64,000 bases of DNA, taken from AG2 sp036493735 (lineage in GTDB: Bacteria; Gemmatimonadota; Gemmatimonadetes; Gemmatimonadales; Gemmatimonadaceae). The notes beneath the pieces were generated by a model. The model saw only the letters and a list, made by a program, of their open reading frames with translations, was not told where the DNA came from and did not search any database. The DNA lies in contig DASXPH010000070.1 of NCBI GenBank assembly GCA_036493735.1, forward strand, positions 8,488-72,487. Direction: 5' to 3'. Both the position numbers and the translations under genes were made by a program. Shown piece after piece: positions 7,377 through 19,492 of this stretch; within the stretch, counting starts at the first letter, position 1, and each line of letters starts with the position of its first letter.

Positions 7377-9556
7377 TACTCCGGAGTCAGTCTTTCCCGT
7401 CGCGCGACCTCGGTGATGCCTTTAACGCGGCGTGTGGCTTTCATGATCTTCTGCAGGTGGGCCAGGTTCTCGACCTCGACCAGCACCGAGCCCATGATCC
7501 GGCCATCGCTGCTGCGGAGGTCCATACTCTTGATGTCGGTGCCGGTGGCACTGACGGCGGCGGCGACGTCGGCGTAGAGACCGCGCCGGTCATTCCCTTC
7601 CAACGCCAGTCGTACGAGGAAGCGCTCGCCCTGCGCTTCCTGCCAATCGATCTCGAGGCGGCGCTCCGGCTCGTGGGCGAGCAGGAGCAGGTTGGGGCAG
7701 TCGCCACGGTGAATGCTGACGCCGCGGCCGCGGGTCACGTAGCCGACGACGGGATCACCCGGCACCGGCTGACAGCACTGGGCGTAGCGGACCATCAAAC
7801 CGTCGACGCCCTGGATCTTCACACCCTTCGACCCGCGAACGCGATCCACCAGCCGCTCGAGCGCGCTCGGCTTCGCCGCCTCGGGACTCGTGTCCAGATC
7901 GGGGTGGAAGAATTTTAGAACTTGCAAAACATTGACGTCGCCCTGTCCGATCGACGCCAGCAGATGCGTGGAGTCGGTCAGATTCAAGCCGCGCGCCGCT
8001 CGATCGAGCGCATCGTCACCAATTTTCGGCAGACGGCGTCGCTTCAGCTCGCGCTCGAGAATGTCCTGGCCGAGCTTCGTCGCGGACTGCTGCGCTTCCT
8101 TGCGCATCACCTGACGGATCTTGTGACGCGCGCGGCCCGTGCGAACGTGGGCGAGCCAATCGCGCGACGGTTTCGCCGTCGGCGACGTGATGATCTCGAC
8201 CGTTTCCGAGTTGCGCAACGCCCGCGAAAGCGGCGCGATGCGGCCGTTCACCTTGGCGCCGGCGCAGTGCAGTCCGATCTCGGTATGTACCGCGAAGGCG
8301 AAGTCAATTGGCGTCGCTCCCTTCGGGAGCTGAATGACGTCACCTGTTGGCGTGAACACGAAAATCTCGTCCTGATAGAGATCCAACTTCAGGAACTCGA
8401 GGAACTCGTCAGGCGTCTTCGCGTCCATCTGCAGCTCGAGCACTTGACGGAACCACGTCAGGTGCCGGTCCAGCTCATCCGATGGTGCATCCTCCTTGTA
8501 GCGCCAGTGCGCGGCGATGCCGAAGTCCGCGGTGCGGTGCATGTCGCGCGTGCGGATCTGGATCTCGTACAACTGCCGCCCCGGACCGAAGACGGTGGTG
8601 TGGAGCGACTGGTACCCGTTCGATTTCGGCTGGGCGATGTAGTCCTTGATGCGCTCCTGCACCGGCGTCCACTGGTCGTGCACGACGCCTAACGCGTGAT
8701 AGCAATCGGGAACGCTTTCCACCAACACGCGGATCGCGAGGAGGTCGTAGATCTCCTCGTACGGCCGCTGCCGCTGCTGCATCTTCTTGTAGATCGACCA
8801 GAGATGCTTGGGCCGGCCGGTGGCATCCACGTTGTGAATCCCTGCGCGGTTCAGGGCATCCTGCAGCGGGTCGCGCATCTGCTTGATCAACGCTTCGCGC
8901 TCGCCCCGCTTTTGTGCGACCTTTTTTGCGAGGGCGCGATACTCTTCCGCTTCGAGATGCTTGAACGCCAGGTCCTCGAGCTCCCACCGCATCTTCGCCA
9001 TACCGAAGCGGTGCGCTAGTGGGGCGTAGAGATCTCGTGTCTCCTGCGCGATGCGTCGTCGCTTTTCCTCGGAGAGGAAGTCGAGCGTGCGCATGTTGTG
9101 CAATCGATCAGCAAGCTTGACGATGATGACGCGCGCATCCTTTGCGATCGACAGCAGGAGCTTGCGATAGCTCTCGACCTGCCGCTCCTGCGTCGAGCCA
9201 CCGGAGGGCAGTTTCGCGATCTTCGTCAGGCCGTCGACGATGCTCGCGATCTCACGCCCGAACTCACGGTCGACGTCGGCAATCGCCACCTTCGTGTCTT
9301 CGACAACGTCGTGGAGCAGCCCGCAGGCGACCGTCGTTGAATCGAGCTGCAGATCGGCCAGGATCTTCGCGACCTCGACCGAATGGGTGATGAACGGCTC
9401 GCCCGAATTGCGCTGCTGGCCGCGATGCGCCTGCTCGCCAAACTGATAGGCGCGCACGAGCAGGTCGCGATCGAGCTTGTCGTGCAGCGGATGCTCGTCC
9501 TCTCGCCACCCAGGAATGAACTCGCGTTTCTCGCCAACCGGTGCCGTTGCCGTCAC
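7376..9556 (-). CDS. rel: Bifunctional (p)ppGpp synthetase/hydrolase, RelA/SpoT family
   Basis: A 726-residue Rel protein with all expected domains: HD hydrolase (HSVEVA..., GLLHDVVEDT, about residues 55-90, intact HDxxED), synthetase (RPKHLWSIYKKM; KPNGYQSLHT-like PKSNGYQSLHTTV), TGS (FVFTPTGDVIQLPKGATPIDFA), zinc-finger/CC region (YAQCCQPVPGD) and a C-terminal ACT. The RIKD motif before YIAQPK is of the RxKD type found in bifunctional enzymes rather than the ExDD type of RelA-only synthetases. The GTG start overlaps the stop of radC (GTGA). It makes and degrades the stringent-response alarmone. Confidence 0.95.
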   Translation of the reverse strand: MTATAPVGEKREFIPGWREDEHPLHDKLDRDLLVRAYQFGEQAHRGQQRNSGEPFITHSVEVAKILADLQLDSTTVACGLLHDVVEDTKVAIADVDREFGREIASIVDGLTKIAKLPSGGSTQERQVESYRKLLLSIAKDARVIIVKLADRLHNMRTLDFLSEEKRRRIAQETRDLYAPLAHRFGMAKMRWELEDLAFKHLEAEEYRALAKKVAQKRGEREALIKQMRDPLQDALNRAGIHNVDATGRPKHLWSIYKKMQQRQRPYEEIYDLLAIRVLVESVPDCYHALGVVHDQWTPVQERIKDYIAQPKSNGYQSLHTTVFGPGRQLYEIQIRTRDMHRTADFGIAAHWRYKEDAPSDELDRHLTWFRQVLELQMDAKTPDEFLEFLKLDLYQDEIFVFTPTGDVIQLPKGATPIDFAFAVHTEIGLHCAGAKVNGRIAPLSRALRNSETVEIITSPTAKPSRDWLAHVRTGRARHKIRQVMRKEAQQSATKLGQDILERELKRRRLPKIGDDALDRAARGLNLTDSTHLLASIGQGDVNVLQVLKFFHPDLDTSPEAAKPSALERLVDRVRGSKGVKIQGVDGLMVRYAQCCQPVPGDPVVGYVTRGRGVSIHRGDCPNLLLLAHEPERRLEIDWQEAQGERFLVRLALEGNDRRGLYADVAAAVSATGTDIKSMDLRSSDGRIMGSVLVEVENLAHLQKIMKATRRVKGITEVARRERLTPE

Positions 9557-10257
9557 AGCAGACCTGCCTCCGCAAAGCTGGTGTATCGTCCCCGCCCAAC
9601 GATCACGTGATCATGCACTGGAATGTCCAGCAAGCGACCTGCCGCCACGAGCTGTTCCGTCACGACGCGGTCGTCCGCCGAGGGGGTGGGGTCACCGCTC
9701 GGATGATTGTGCACGAGGATGATCGCCGCCGCGCGCTCGGCGATGGCCTCGCGAAACACCTCGCGTGGATGTACGAGCGACGAATTGAGGATGCCTCGGG
9801 TGACCATGATGTCCCGCTCCAACCGATGCTGCGAATCCAGGACCGCCACGTGAAACTCCTCGACTGGTAGATCCTCGAGCCGGGCGGCGAACAACTCCAC
9901 CACGTCCCGAGGTGAGCGCACGGGGGCTCCGTCCTCGCGTGACTCGGCCCCCATTCGCCGGCCGAGCTCGAGAGCCGCGTGGACTGTGGCCGCTCTCGCC
10001 ATACCGACCCCGGCTTGCGCCGTGAGTGCTGCGACCGGTTGCATCGCAATCCGGCGTAGCGATCCACCCGCTTGCGCGAGCAGACTCTGCCCCAGCTGCA
10101 GTGCCGACCCTCCCAGTCCGCCCGACCCGAGCACGATGGCGAGCAACTCCGCCGAGCTCAGTGCTTGCGCTCCCAGATCGATGAGCCGCTCGCGCGGACG
10201 ATCGGACCGGGGGAGCTCCCGAATAGTTAATGCTCTCAGGGATTGCTGGCCAGACAT
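9553..10257 (-). CDS. radC: RadC-family JAB/MPN protein
   Basis: A 234-residue protein: N-terminal UPF0758 helix-hairpin-helix-like region (GAQALSSAELLAIVLGSG; GVGMARAATVHAALELGRR) and C-terminal JAB/MPN fold with the metalloprotease-type motif HNHPSGDPTPSADD (about residues 173-186) after ExxxE. Despite the name, a role in repair is unproven; metal-dependent isopeptidase or nuclease roles have been proposed for the fold. It is coupled to rel downstream by a GTGA overlap. Its Shine-Dalgarno (GGAGG) lies inside a long hairpin described separately. Confidence 0.9.
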   Translation of the reverse strand: MSGQQSLRALTIRELPRSDRPRERLIDLGAQALSSAELLAIVLGSGGLGGSALQLGQSLLAQAGGSLRRIAMQPVAALTAQAGVGMARAATVHAALELGRRMGAESREDGAPVRSPRDVVELFAARLEDLPVEEFHVAVLDSQHRLERDIMVTRGILNSSLVHPREVFREAIAERAAAIILVHNHPSGDPTPSADDRVVTEQLVAAGRLLDIPVHDHVIVGRGRYTSFAEAGLL

Positions 10258-10259
10258 GA

Positions 10260-10334
10260 GGCGCCTCCTCGGCAGCGGCGTGATATCGATCGAAGCATCA
10301 AAGCGTGATCGATATCACCCACCGAGCAGGCGCC
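10260..10334. promoter_or_regulatory. Long inverted repeat covering the radC ribosome-binding site
   Basis: The perfect 12-base arms GTGATATCGATC (10280-10291) and GATCGATATCAC (10307-10318) are separated by 15 bases. They are extended by a second pair, GGCGCCTCCTCGG (10260-10272) and CCGAGCAGGCGCC (10322-10334), with one mismatch. In the radC mRNA the GGAGG Shine-Dalgarno falls in the 3' arm, next to the ATG, so the hairpin would mask it. Confidence 0.7.
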
Positions 10335-10355
10335 GTCATCAAAAAAACCCTCGCG

Positions 10356-10441
10356 TTGTCATTCCGAGGAGCGAAGCGACGAGGAATCTGCTGTTGGCGG
10401 CCTTCTGAACAGCAGATTCCTCGCTACGCTCGGAATGACAA
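10356..10441. repeat. REP-like palindromic element
   Basis: The arms TTGTCATTCCGAG (10356-10368) and CTCGGAATGACAA (10429-10441) are exact complements, as are the inner arms GAATCTGCTGTT (10384-10395) and AACAGCAGATTC (10408-10419). Each half also contains its own small hairpin (CTCGCTACGCTCGG type). It sits between the radC leader hairpin and the secA stop (10444), where it could act as a 3' end stabiliser or a terminator-like structure for secA. Confidence 0.8.
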
Positions 10442-10443
10442 AG

Positions 10444-13791
<3,348 letters not shown>

Positions 13792-13799
13792 GCTATCCC

Positions 13800-14387
13800 C
13801 TATCGGTACAGCCGCTCCGTCTCGATGAATGCAGCGACGGACTCCGGCACGAATCCTTTGATCGACTTGCCGGCGCGAACCCGCTCGCGAATTTCCGTTG
13901 ACGACACGTCTACCAGACGCGTTGCCAGCGCGATCGTTCCGTTCGGCGGGTCCGATGAGCGCTCCAACGCCGCGTCTTCCCCTCCGCGCGGCCGGCGTAG
14001 TATCGCCAGCCGCGCAAGCGTCAGGATCTGCTGCGGTCTCTTCCACGCCCCGAACGCGGCCATCGCATCCTCGCCGACGAGGAAAAAGCGCTCGGCTTTC
14101 GGAAATCGCTGGGCGAATGTCTCCAGAGTGTCAACCGTGTAAGATAATCCGGCTCGGTCGATTTCGACCGCATCGACCGCAAAACGCTCGTCCGCTCCGA
14201 CGAGCAATTTTACCATCGCGAGGCGCAGATGTGCCGGCGTCGCGACGACATCCGACTTGAGGGGCTGTATCGCGGCAGGGACGAAGATCAGCTTGTCGAG
14301 TTGGAGCGCTTCGAAGGCATCCACAGCCGCGAGCAGGTGGCCGACGTGCGGGGGGTCGAAACTGCCGCCGAAGATCCCGAGCCGCAC
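13800..14387 (-). CDS. nadD: Nicotinate-nucleotide adenylyltransferase
   Basis: A 195-residue enzyme with the nucleotidyltransferase start GIFGGSFDPPHVGHL (GxFDPxHxGH), the mid motif FLVGEDAMAAF and the C-terminal ISSTxIR-type signature (VSSTEIRERVRAGKSI). It adenylates nicotinate mononucleotide to deamido-NAD in NAD synthesis. A GTG start is used. It lies 8 bases upstream of secA and 3 bases after bamD, so bamD-nadD-secA are probably co-transcribed. Confidence 0.94.
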   Translation of the reverse strand: MRLGIFGGSFDPPHVGHLLAAVDAFEALQLDKLIFVPAAIQPLKSDVVATPAHLRLAMVKLLVGADERFAVDAVEIDRAGLSYTVDTLETFAQRFPKAERFFLVGEDAMAAFGAWKRPQQILTLARLAILRRPRGGEDAALERSSDPPNGTIALATRLVDVSSTEIRERVRAGKSIKGFVPESVAAFIETERLYR

Positions 14388-14390
14388 GGC

Positions 14391-15173
14391 TCAGGGCACG
14401 GCCGACGTGGTCGCCGGCGTGGGAGCGTCCGGAATCCCGTTGCAGACCACTCGAACATCCGAGTCGGTGCTGTACTTCTTCCGCAACTGCGTGCAGAGGT
14501 CCGACGCATCCTCTCGATAGCGAATCGCCTTGTACGCCTCGACCAGCCTGAGCGAGGTTGACCGGGCCGCAGGCGAGTTCGGCCACCGCGTAAGAACATC
14601 CTTGAAGTACAGGATCGCGGAGTCGAACGCCTTACGACGGAAGTAAAACAGCCCTGCCTCGTAGTCCTTCGTCGCAAACCAGTTCTCGAGCTCGGCTAGC
14701 TCCTTTTGGGCGGTGGGAACCAGCGGCGAGGTGGGATAGAGGCCGAGCAGCGTGTTGTAAGTCGCGAGCGCGGTCTCGCCATACGTTGGGTCGAGGGTGG
14801 GCTTGCGCCACATCTTCCAGTAGGAGCGAGCCGCTTCCAGCGCGGCGTCATCCGCCAAGCTGTCGTCAGGGAAGCTCTCGACGAGCTTCGAGTAGCTTTG
14901 GGCCGCAAGCAAATGCTCGCCCTGTCTCTCGTGAGCGGTCGCGAGATACCAGTACGAGCGCGGCAGCAGTGAGTCTCGGGCGGGCAGCTCGAGCGTGAGC
15001 TTCTCGAATGCGGCGATAGCGTTGTCCCACTTCTTTCGCTCGAATTCGTGCAGACCAGCCTTGTAGAGCTGGTCATTGGTCTTGTAGACGCTCGGCTTGA
15101 ATTCGTGCTGGCAGGCGGACGCGAGGACGAGAAGCAGAGCTGCCGCAGTACTTTTCCAAAGACGTTCAACCAT
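14391..15173 (-). CDS. bamD: Outer membrane assembly lipoprotein BamD/YfiO-like
   Basis: A 260-residue lipoprotein. The signal peptide ends LVLASAC (lipobox, Cys near residue 21). TPR-like repeats follow (KAGLHEFERKKWDNAIAAFEKL; SYWYLATAHERQGEHLLAAQSYSKLVESFPDD), the arrangement of BamD, which works with BamA in folding outer-membrane proteins. Start ATG 15173 is chosen because it gives a clean type II signal; the frame is open further upstream. Its place upstream of secA fits a protein-export theme. CpoB/YbgF-like TPR proteins are an alternative. Confidence 0.85.
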   Translation of the reverse strand: MVERLWKSTAAALLLVLASACQHEFKPSVYKTNDQLYKAGLHEFERKKWDNAIAAFEKLTLELPARDSLLPRSYWYLATAHERQGEHLLAAQSYSKLVESFPDDSLADDAALEAARSYWKMWRKPTLDPTYGETALATYNTLLGLYPTSPLVPTAQKELAELENWFATKDYEAGLFYFRRKAFDSAILYFKDVLTRWPNSPAARSTSLRLVEAYKAIRYREDASDLCTQLRKKYSTDSDVRVVCNGIPDAPTPATTSAVP

Positions 15174-15183
15174 ATGGCAGGTG

Positions 15184-15363
15184 CTACCCGGCGGATGGAC
15201 GAGGGTTGCGCTCACGCGCTCGTGGTTTTGGAGCGGCGCGCGAGCATGCTTCGGTAGATCTCAGCCGGGGCTCCTCGGGGTGCCGTATGGGGGCATTGTC
15301 CCAAATCGTTCCCGCCGTATCAAGATCGCCCTGAAAATAAGCTGCCAGGCCCCTCAGTAGCAT
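15184..15363 (-). other. Possible small ORF or gene remnant in the bamD-UXS gap
   Basis: The 269-base gap 15174-15442 has no clear gene. One frame from ATG 15363 encodes 59 residues whose first part (LLRGLAAYFQGDLDTAGTIWD) reads like a single TPR helix pair. The rest is Arg/Pro-rich and not protein-like. It could be a decayed TPR gene or chance. No ribosome-binding site was found. Confidence 0.2.
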
Positions 15364-15442
15364 GGCATCCAGCCAAAGTCGTCCAAAGAATGGAGCGTGG
15401 CGATAATCGTTCCCTGGGCGTAGTGGACGTTGGTAAGCCCGT

Positions 15443-16435
15443 TCAGGCGACGCTTCCGGCCGGAGTCCGTGCCGAGTGCGGCATCCGGGGCGCCATGCGG
15501 TCCGTCCCGAGCAGGCCACGGAAGTACTCGATCGTGCGAGCCAGACCGTCACGCAGACCGATTCGGGGCTCCCATCCAAGCATCGTTCGAGCACGCGTGA
15601 TGTCGGGCTTGCGGACCTTGGGATCGTCCTGTGGGAGCGGCTGGGTGATGACCTTCGCCTTCGTTCCCGTCAGCTCCACGACCATGTCCGCCAGTTGCCT
15701 AACGGTGAACTCGTTCGGATTGCCGATGTTGGTTGGCTTCTCGTCGCCGTCCATGAAGAGGCGATAGATACCCTCGATCTCGTCGTCCACATAGCAGAAG
15801 CTTCGCGTCTGCGATCCGTCGCCGTAAATCGTGAGATCTTCACCATTCAGCGCCTGGACGATGAAATTCGACACGACGCGGCCATCGCGCGGCCGCATGC
15901 GCGGCCCGTAGGTGTTGAAGATCCGAACGATGCGCGTGTCGAGCCCATGGTACCGGTGATACGCCATCGTGATCGCTTCACCGAAGCGCTTGGCCTCGTC
16001 GTACACGCCGCGGGGACCAATCGGGTTCACGTTGCCCCAGTAGCTCTCCCTTTGGGGATGCTCGAGGGGGTCACCGTACACCTCCGAGGTGGACGCGAGG
16101 AAGAAGCGCGCGCCTTTTGCTCTCGCGATCCCCAGGGCGTTGTGTGTGCCAAGCGAGCCGACCTTGAGAGTCTGAATCGGCAGCTCGAGATAATCGATCG
16201 GGCTGGCGGGCGACGCGAAATGCAGCACGCCATCGAGCGAGCCGGCAACGTAAGTGAACTCGGAGATGTTGTGCCGCACGAACTGAAAGCGGTCGTTGCC
16301 GATGAGGTGCGCGATGTTGTCGGGATTGCCGGTCACGAAGTTGTCGAGACCGACGACCGTGTGACCGTCGCGAAGGAACCGATCGCAGAGATGCGAGCCG
16401 AGAAAGCCAGCCGCACCGGTAATGAGGACTCTCAT
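15443..16435 (-). CDS. UDP-glucuronate decarboxylase (UDP-xylose synthase)
   Basis: A 330-residue extended SDR with the NAD site ITGAAGFLGSHLCDRFL, the HFASPASPIDYL and STSEVYGDPLEHPQ motifs, and catalytic YDEAKRFGE (Tyr-x3-Lys), all characteristic of UXS enzymes that oxidise and decarboxylate UDP-glucuronate to UDP-xylose. Its ATG overlaps the stop of ugd (ATGA), giving a two-step UDP-glucose to UDP-xylose module. The C-terminus beyond about residue 310 is variable. Confidence 0.92.
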   Translation of the reverse strand: MRVLITGAAGFLGSHLCDRFLRDGHTVVGLDNFVTGNPDNIAHLIGNDRFQFVRHNISEFTYVAGSLDGVLHFASPASPIDYLELPIQTLKVGSLGTHNALGIARAKGARFFLASTSEVYGDPLEHPQRESYWGNVNPIGPRGVYDEAKRFGEAITMAYHRYHGLDTRIVRIFNTYGPRMRPRDGRVVSNFIVQALNGEDLTIYGDGSQTRSFCYVDDEIEGIYRLFMDGDEKPTNIGNPNEFTVRQLADMVVELTGTKAKVITQPLPQDDPKVRKPDITRARTMLGWEPRIGLRDGLARTIEYFRGLLGTDRMAPRMPHSARTPAGSVA

Positions 16436-17742
16436 GCGCCACCTACGCGGCCGATCGAATGATACTTGAACCCGAGCCGTGACATCTTCTCCGTGCCGTA
16501 CAGGTTGCGTCCGTCGACGATCACCGGCTGGCGGAGGGAGCTCTTGATCCGGTCGAAGTCCGGATGGCGATACTCGTTCCAATCCGTGACGATCGCGAGC
16601 GCGTCCGCCTTGGTCAGCGCGTCGTAATTATTCTCGCAGAACTCGATGCGATCGCCGAGCCGGCGGCGCGCTTCCGGCATCGCGACGGGATCGTGTGCCG
16701 CCACGTCCGCGCCTGCCTTTAGCAAGTCCTCAATCAACGCCAATGCCGGCGCCTCACGCATGTCGTCGGTATTTGGCTTGAAGGCGAGGCCCCAGACGGC
16801 AACCTTCGTGTTCTGCAGTTCGGGCCCGATTGCCTGTTGAAGCTTCTGAAAGAGGCGGTGCTTCTGGTCGTCGTTGACAGTCTCCACCGACTCGAGAACG
16901 CGAAGGCAGGCGCCGTTGTCGCGCGCCGTCTTGACCAGTGCCTTGACGTCCTTCGGGAAGCAGGAGCCCCCGTAGCCGGGGCCCGGAAAGAGGAACGCCG
17001 GACCGATGCGCGAGTCGCTGCCGATTCCCTTCCTCACGAGATCGACGTTGGCGCCGACACGCTCGCACAAGTTCGCAATCTCGTTCATGAACGAGATGCG
17101 CGTCGCCAACATCGCGTTGGCGGCGTACTTCGTCATCTCCGCCGACGCAATGTCCATGAAGATGATCGGCTTGCCCGTGCGAACGAATGGCGCATACAGC
17201 TCGGCCATCACACTACGCGCGTGATCGCTGTCCACCCCGAGCACGACACGATCGGGATACATGAAGTCGTCGACCGCGGCGCCTTCCTTGAGGAACTCGG
17301 GATTGCTGCACATGTGAAATGGATGCTGCGCCGACCGTCCGACGCAGTCGGCAACCTTGGCGGCCGTTCCGACGGGCACCGTCGACTTCGTGACGATGAC
17401 CATTTCCCGCTTCATTGTCTTGCCGATCGTATCGGCAACGGCGAGCACGTGTCGGAGGTCCGCGGAGCCATCCTCGTCAGGCGGCGTCCCGACAGCGATG
17501 AACACCACCTCGGCGCGACGAATCGAGTCGCTGACGTCGGTGGTGAAGTTCAGTCGACCCGCTTTCTGATTGCGTTCGACGAGCGAGTCGAGACCCGGCT
17601 CGTAGATCGGAATGACATTCTTTTTCAGCCCGTCGATCTTCGACTGGTCGACGTCGGCGCACCAGACATTGTTCCCCGTTTCGGCCAAGCATGCGCCGAC
17701 CACGAGGCCGACGTAGCCGGTCCCTACGACCGCTATCTGCAC
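16432..17742 (-). CDS. ugd: UDP-glucose 6-dehydrogenase
   Basis: A 436-residue enzyme: NAD-binding GTGYVGLVVGACLAETG at the N-terminus, the TKSTVPVGT motif, catalytic Cys in GPGYGGSCFPKDVKAL (about residue 260) and the C-terminal UDP-binding domain (VWGLAFKPNTDDMREAP). It oxidises UDP-glucose twice to UDP-glucuronate. A GTG start (17742) is used. Its product feeds the overlapping UDP-xylose synthase, so this pair makes a pentose donor for surface glycans. Confidence 0.95.
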   Translation of the reverse strand: MQIAVVGTGYVGLVVGACLAETGNNVWCADVDQSKIDGLKKNVIPIYEPGLDSLVERNQKAGRLNFTTDVSDSIRRAEVVFIAVGTPPDEDGSADLRHVLAVADTIGKTMKREMVIVTKSTVPVGTAAKVADCVGRSAQHPFHMCSNPEFLKEGAAVDDFMYPDRVVLGVDSDHARSVMAELYAPFVRTGKPIIFMDIASAEMTKYAANAMLATRISFMNEIANLCERVGANVDLVRKGIGSDSRIGPAFLFPGPGYGGSCFPKDVKALVKTARDNGACLRVLESVETVNDDQKHRLFQKLQQAIGPELQNTKVAVWGLAFKPNTDDMREAPALALIEDLLKAGADVAAHDPVAMPEARRRLGDRIEFCENNYDALTKADALAIVTDWNEYRHPDFDRIKSSLRQPVIVDGRNLYGTEKMSRLGFKYHSIGRVGGA

Positions 17743-17837
17743 GATGACTCCTAAGGAATCGTTGTTTCGAAGCGTATCTTAACCGGACCCAAGCGCGGGT
17801 CGCAAACGCTCCACTATGTGACAATTACGACACGGGA

Positions 17838-17890
17838 CGAGACGCGTAACGTCTCGCCCCGCTCGCGGGAGCTGATGCTTTCGCTCCCGC
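17838..17890. terminator. Two adjacent hairpins between ugd and the OmpA-fusion gene
   Basis: CGAGACG (17838-17844) pairs with CGTCTCG (17850-17856), and GCGGGAGC (17865-17872) pairs perfectly with GCTCCCGC (17883-17890). They lie just after the stop of the OmpA-fusion gene at 17912. No clear U-run follows on the minus strand, so this is a weak terminator candidate or an mRNA stabiliser. Confidence 0.45.
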
Positions 17891-17911
17891 TTCTCCGCCG
17901 CCGTCCCTACA

Positions 17912-19477
17912 TCAGAAGTGCCGCGTCGCGTCGATGGTAAAGGTCACGCGTCGGTTTTCCTCCGCCCCTGCATCGTTGCGCCTTGCCCCTGGCGCAACTT
18001 GCCGCTCGAACTGCTCTCCATACCCGATTGTGCGGAACTGCGCCGAAGGCAGGTTGAAGCGCGAGATCATCACGGCTTTCACCGCCTCCGCGCGACGACG
18101 AGAGAGACGCATGTTGTAATCGCGTGATCCGGCCGGATCGGCGAATCCCTCGATCGTGACCAGGGCGGTCGGATATGCGCGTCGGATGACCTCCGCCACC
18201 TGACCCAGCGTCGCCATGTCTCCTTCGCGTACGACCGACGAGTCGAAGTCGAAGTGGATGGGTACGATGTACCGTGACACCATCGCCGACGAATCGATTC
18301 GCTGGACTTCGACGCGTGCGTTGCGGAGGCTGTCCAGCAACGGACGCAGACTCGCCAGCTCACGTGAGACCGCTTCTCGCACCGCGGCATTGATTGCGGC
18401 GGTGTCGATCGGCTGATTGATGATGACCGGGACAACCGGCTGATTCGTCTGCGGGCCGCCGAAGAACAGCGTCGCGCTCACGTGGTGCTCGTCGCCGATC
18501 GGATCATAGCTGAAGAACGAGGCGCCAACGTTCTGACGATTACGGAAGCCGTACTCCAACCGGAACTGGCCCACGTTGATTCCTGCGCCGAGCGAGAGAC
18601 CCGCACGATTGTCAGGCCCGAACTGATAGCCGATGCGGCCGATGACGACCCCGTTCACCGTCGCTTCGATACCGGCGGCGGGATAGACCTCCTGTTGATA
18701 CGGGAAGCTCACCTGGCCGACCAACTTGGCGTCAAGGAGAATCGGCTGGCCGCTGAACAGAACCGGCGTCTGCATCAGATTCGAGTGACGCAGCAGGTCG
18801 ACGGCGCCCGCCAAATAAAATGTGAGGGGCGGCCGCTCGCTGAGGGAGTCGAACGTCGCCTGGGTACCCCAGTTGCGGAGGCCACCGCCGAGCGTTAGGC
18901 GACTCCAGTAGAACTCCGGCAGCATGACACCCGCGTTCACCCCGATCGATGCCGCGCTCTGGTTGCATAACGACTGCTGCGCATAGAACAGGCTTCCGCC
19001 GATCATCAGATGGGTGGCAAGCTGCAGGGCGCCGCCTCCCTCGAGCTCGTACTGATAGGCGCGGCAGCGACTCGAGATCGTGTAGTTCGTTGTCTGCTCG
19101 ATCGTGCCCTCGTTCAGCGCCCGACCAGCGATCGCGAAGGTGCCGATGTCAGTCGGAAAGGTCACCGTCGCGCCGCCGAGCTGCGTATCGCCGAATCGCT
19201 GCGCAGCGACGGCCATCAGCGAGTTCGTCTTGATCCGAGCGAGGCCCGCCGCGTTGTACCACATCGACGACGGATCGCCCTCGACGGCTCCCATCGCCTC
19301 ACCGAGTGCAACGGCGCGTGGTGAGATCCCCATTTCGAGGAGCGTTGAGGCAAAGACACCGTTATCGTGCGCGCCGCCAGCGATGCTCACCGGCTTGTTC
19401 CCGGTGGTCGCCGTCTGCGCCAGTGCGGCGGGAGCCGGGAGCGCGAGCAGGAATGCGAGATATCGTGCGCGTAGCAT
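17912..19477 (-). CDS. PorV/PorQ-like outer-membrane barrel fused to an OmpA domain
   Basis: A 521-residue protein. A signal peptide (LAFLLALPAPAALAQ) is followed by a region of about 310 residues with the opening STLLEMGISPRAVALGEAMGAVEGDPSSMWYNAAGLA, the signature of the PorV/PorQ (UPF0164) beta-barrel family. The last about 120 residues are an OmpA C-terminal peptidoglycan-binding domain (VPIHFDFDSSVVREGDMATLGQVAEV; SRRRAEAVKAVMISRF). PorV acts in type IX secretion in Bacteroidota; relatives elsewhere are simply outer-membrane barrels. The fusion would anchor the barrel to the wall. It is the last gene of a surface-protein block. Confidence 0.75.
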   Translation of the reverse strand: MLRARYLAFLLALPAPAALAQTATTGNKPVSIAGGAHDNGVFASTLLEMGISPRAVALGEAMGAVEGDPSSMWYNAAGLARIKTNSLMAVAAQRFGDTQLGGATVTFPTDIGTFAIAGRALNEGTIEQTTNYTISSRCRAYQYELEGGGALQLATHLMIGGSLFYAQQSLCNQSAASIGVNAGVMLPEFYWSRLTLGGGLRNWGTQATFDSLSERPPLTFYLAGAVDLLRHSNLMQTPVLFSGQPILLDAKLVGQVSFPYQQEVYPAAGIEATVNGVVIGRIGYQFGPDNRAGLSLGAGINVGQFRLEYGFRNRQNVGASFFSYDPIGDEHHVSATLFFGGPQTNQPVVPVIINQPIDTAAINAAVREAVSRELASLRPLLDSLRNARVEVQRIDSSAMVSRYIVPIHFDFDSSVVREGDMATLGQVAEVIRRAYPTALVTIEGFADPAGSRDYNMRLSRRRAEAVKAVMISRFNLPSAQFRTIGYGEQFERQVAPGARRNDAGAEENRRVTFTIDATRHF

Positions 19478-19492
19478 TTCGACGACGTCCTA

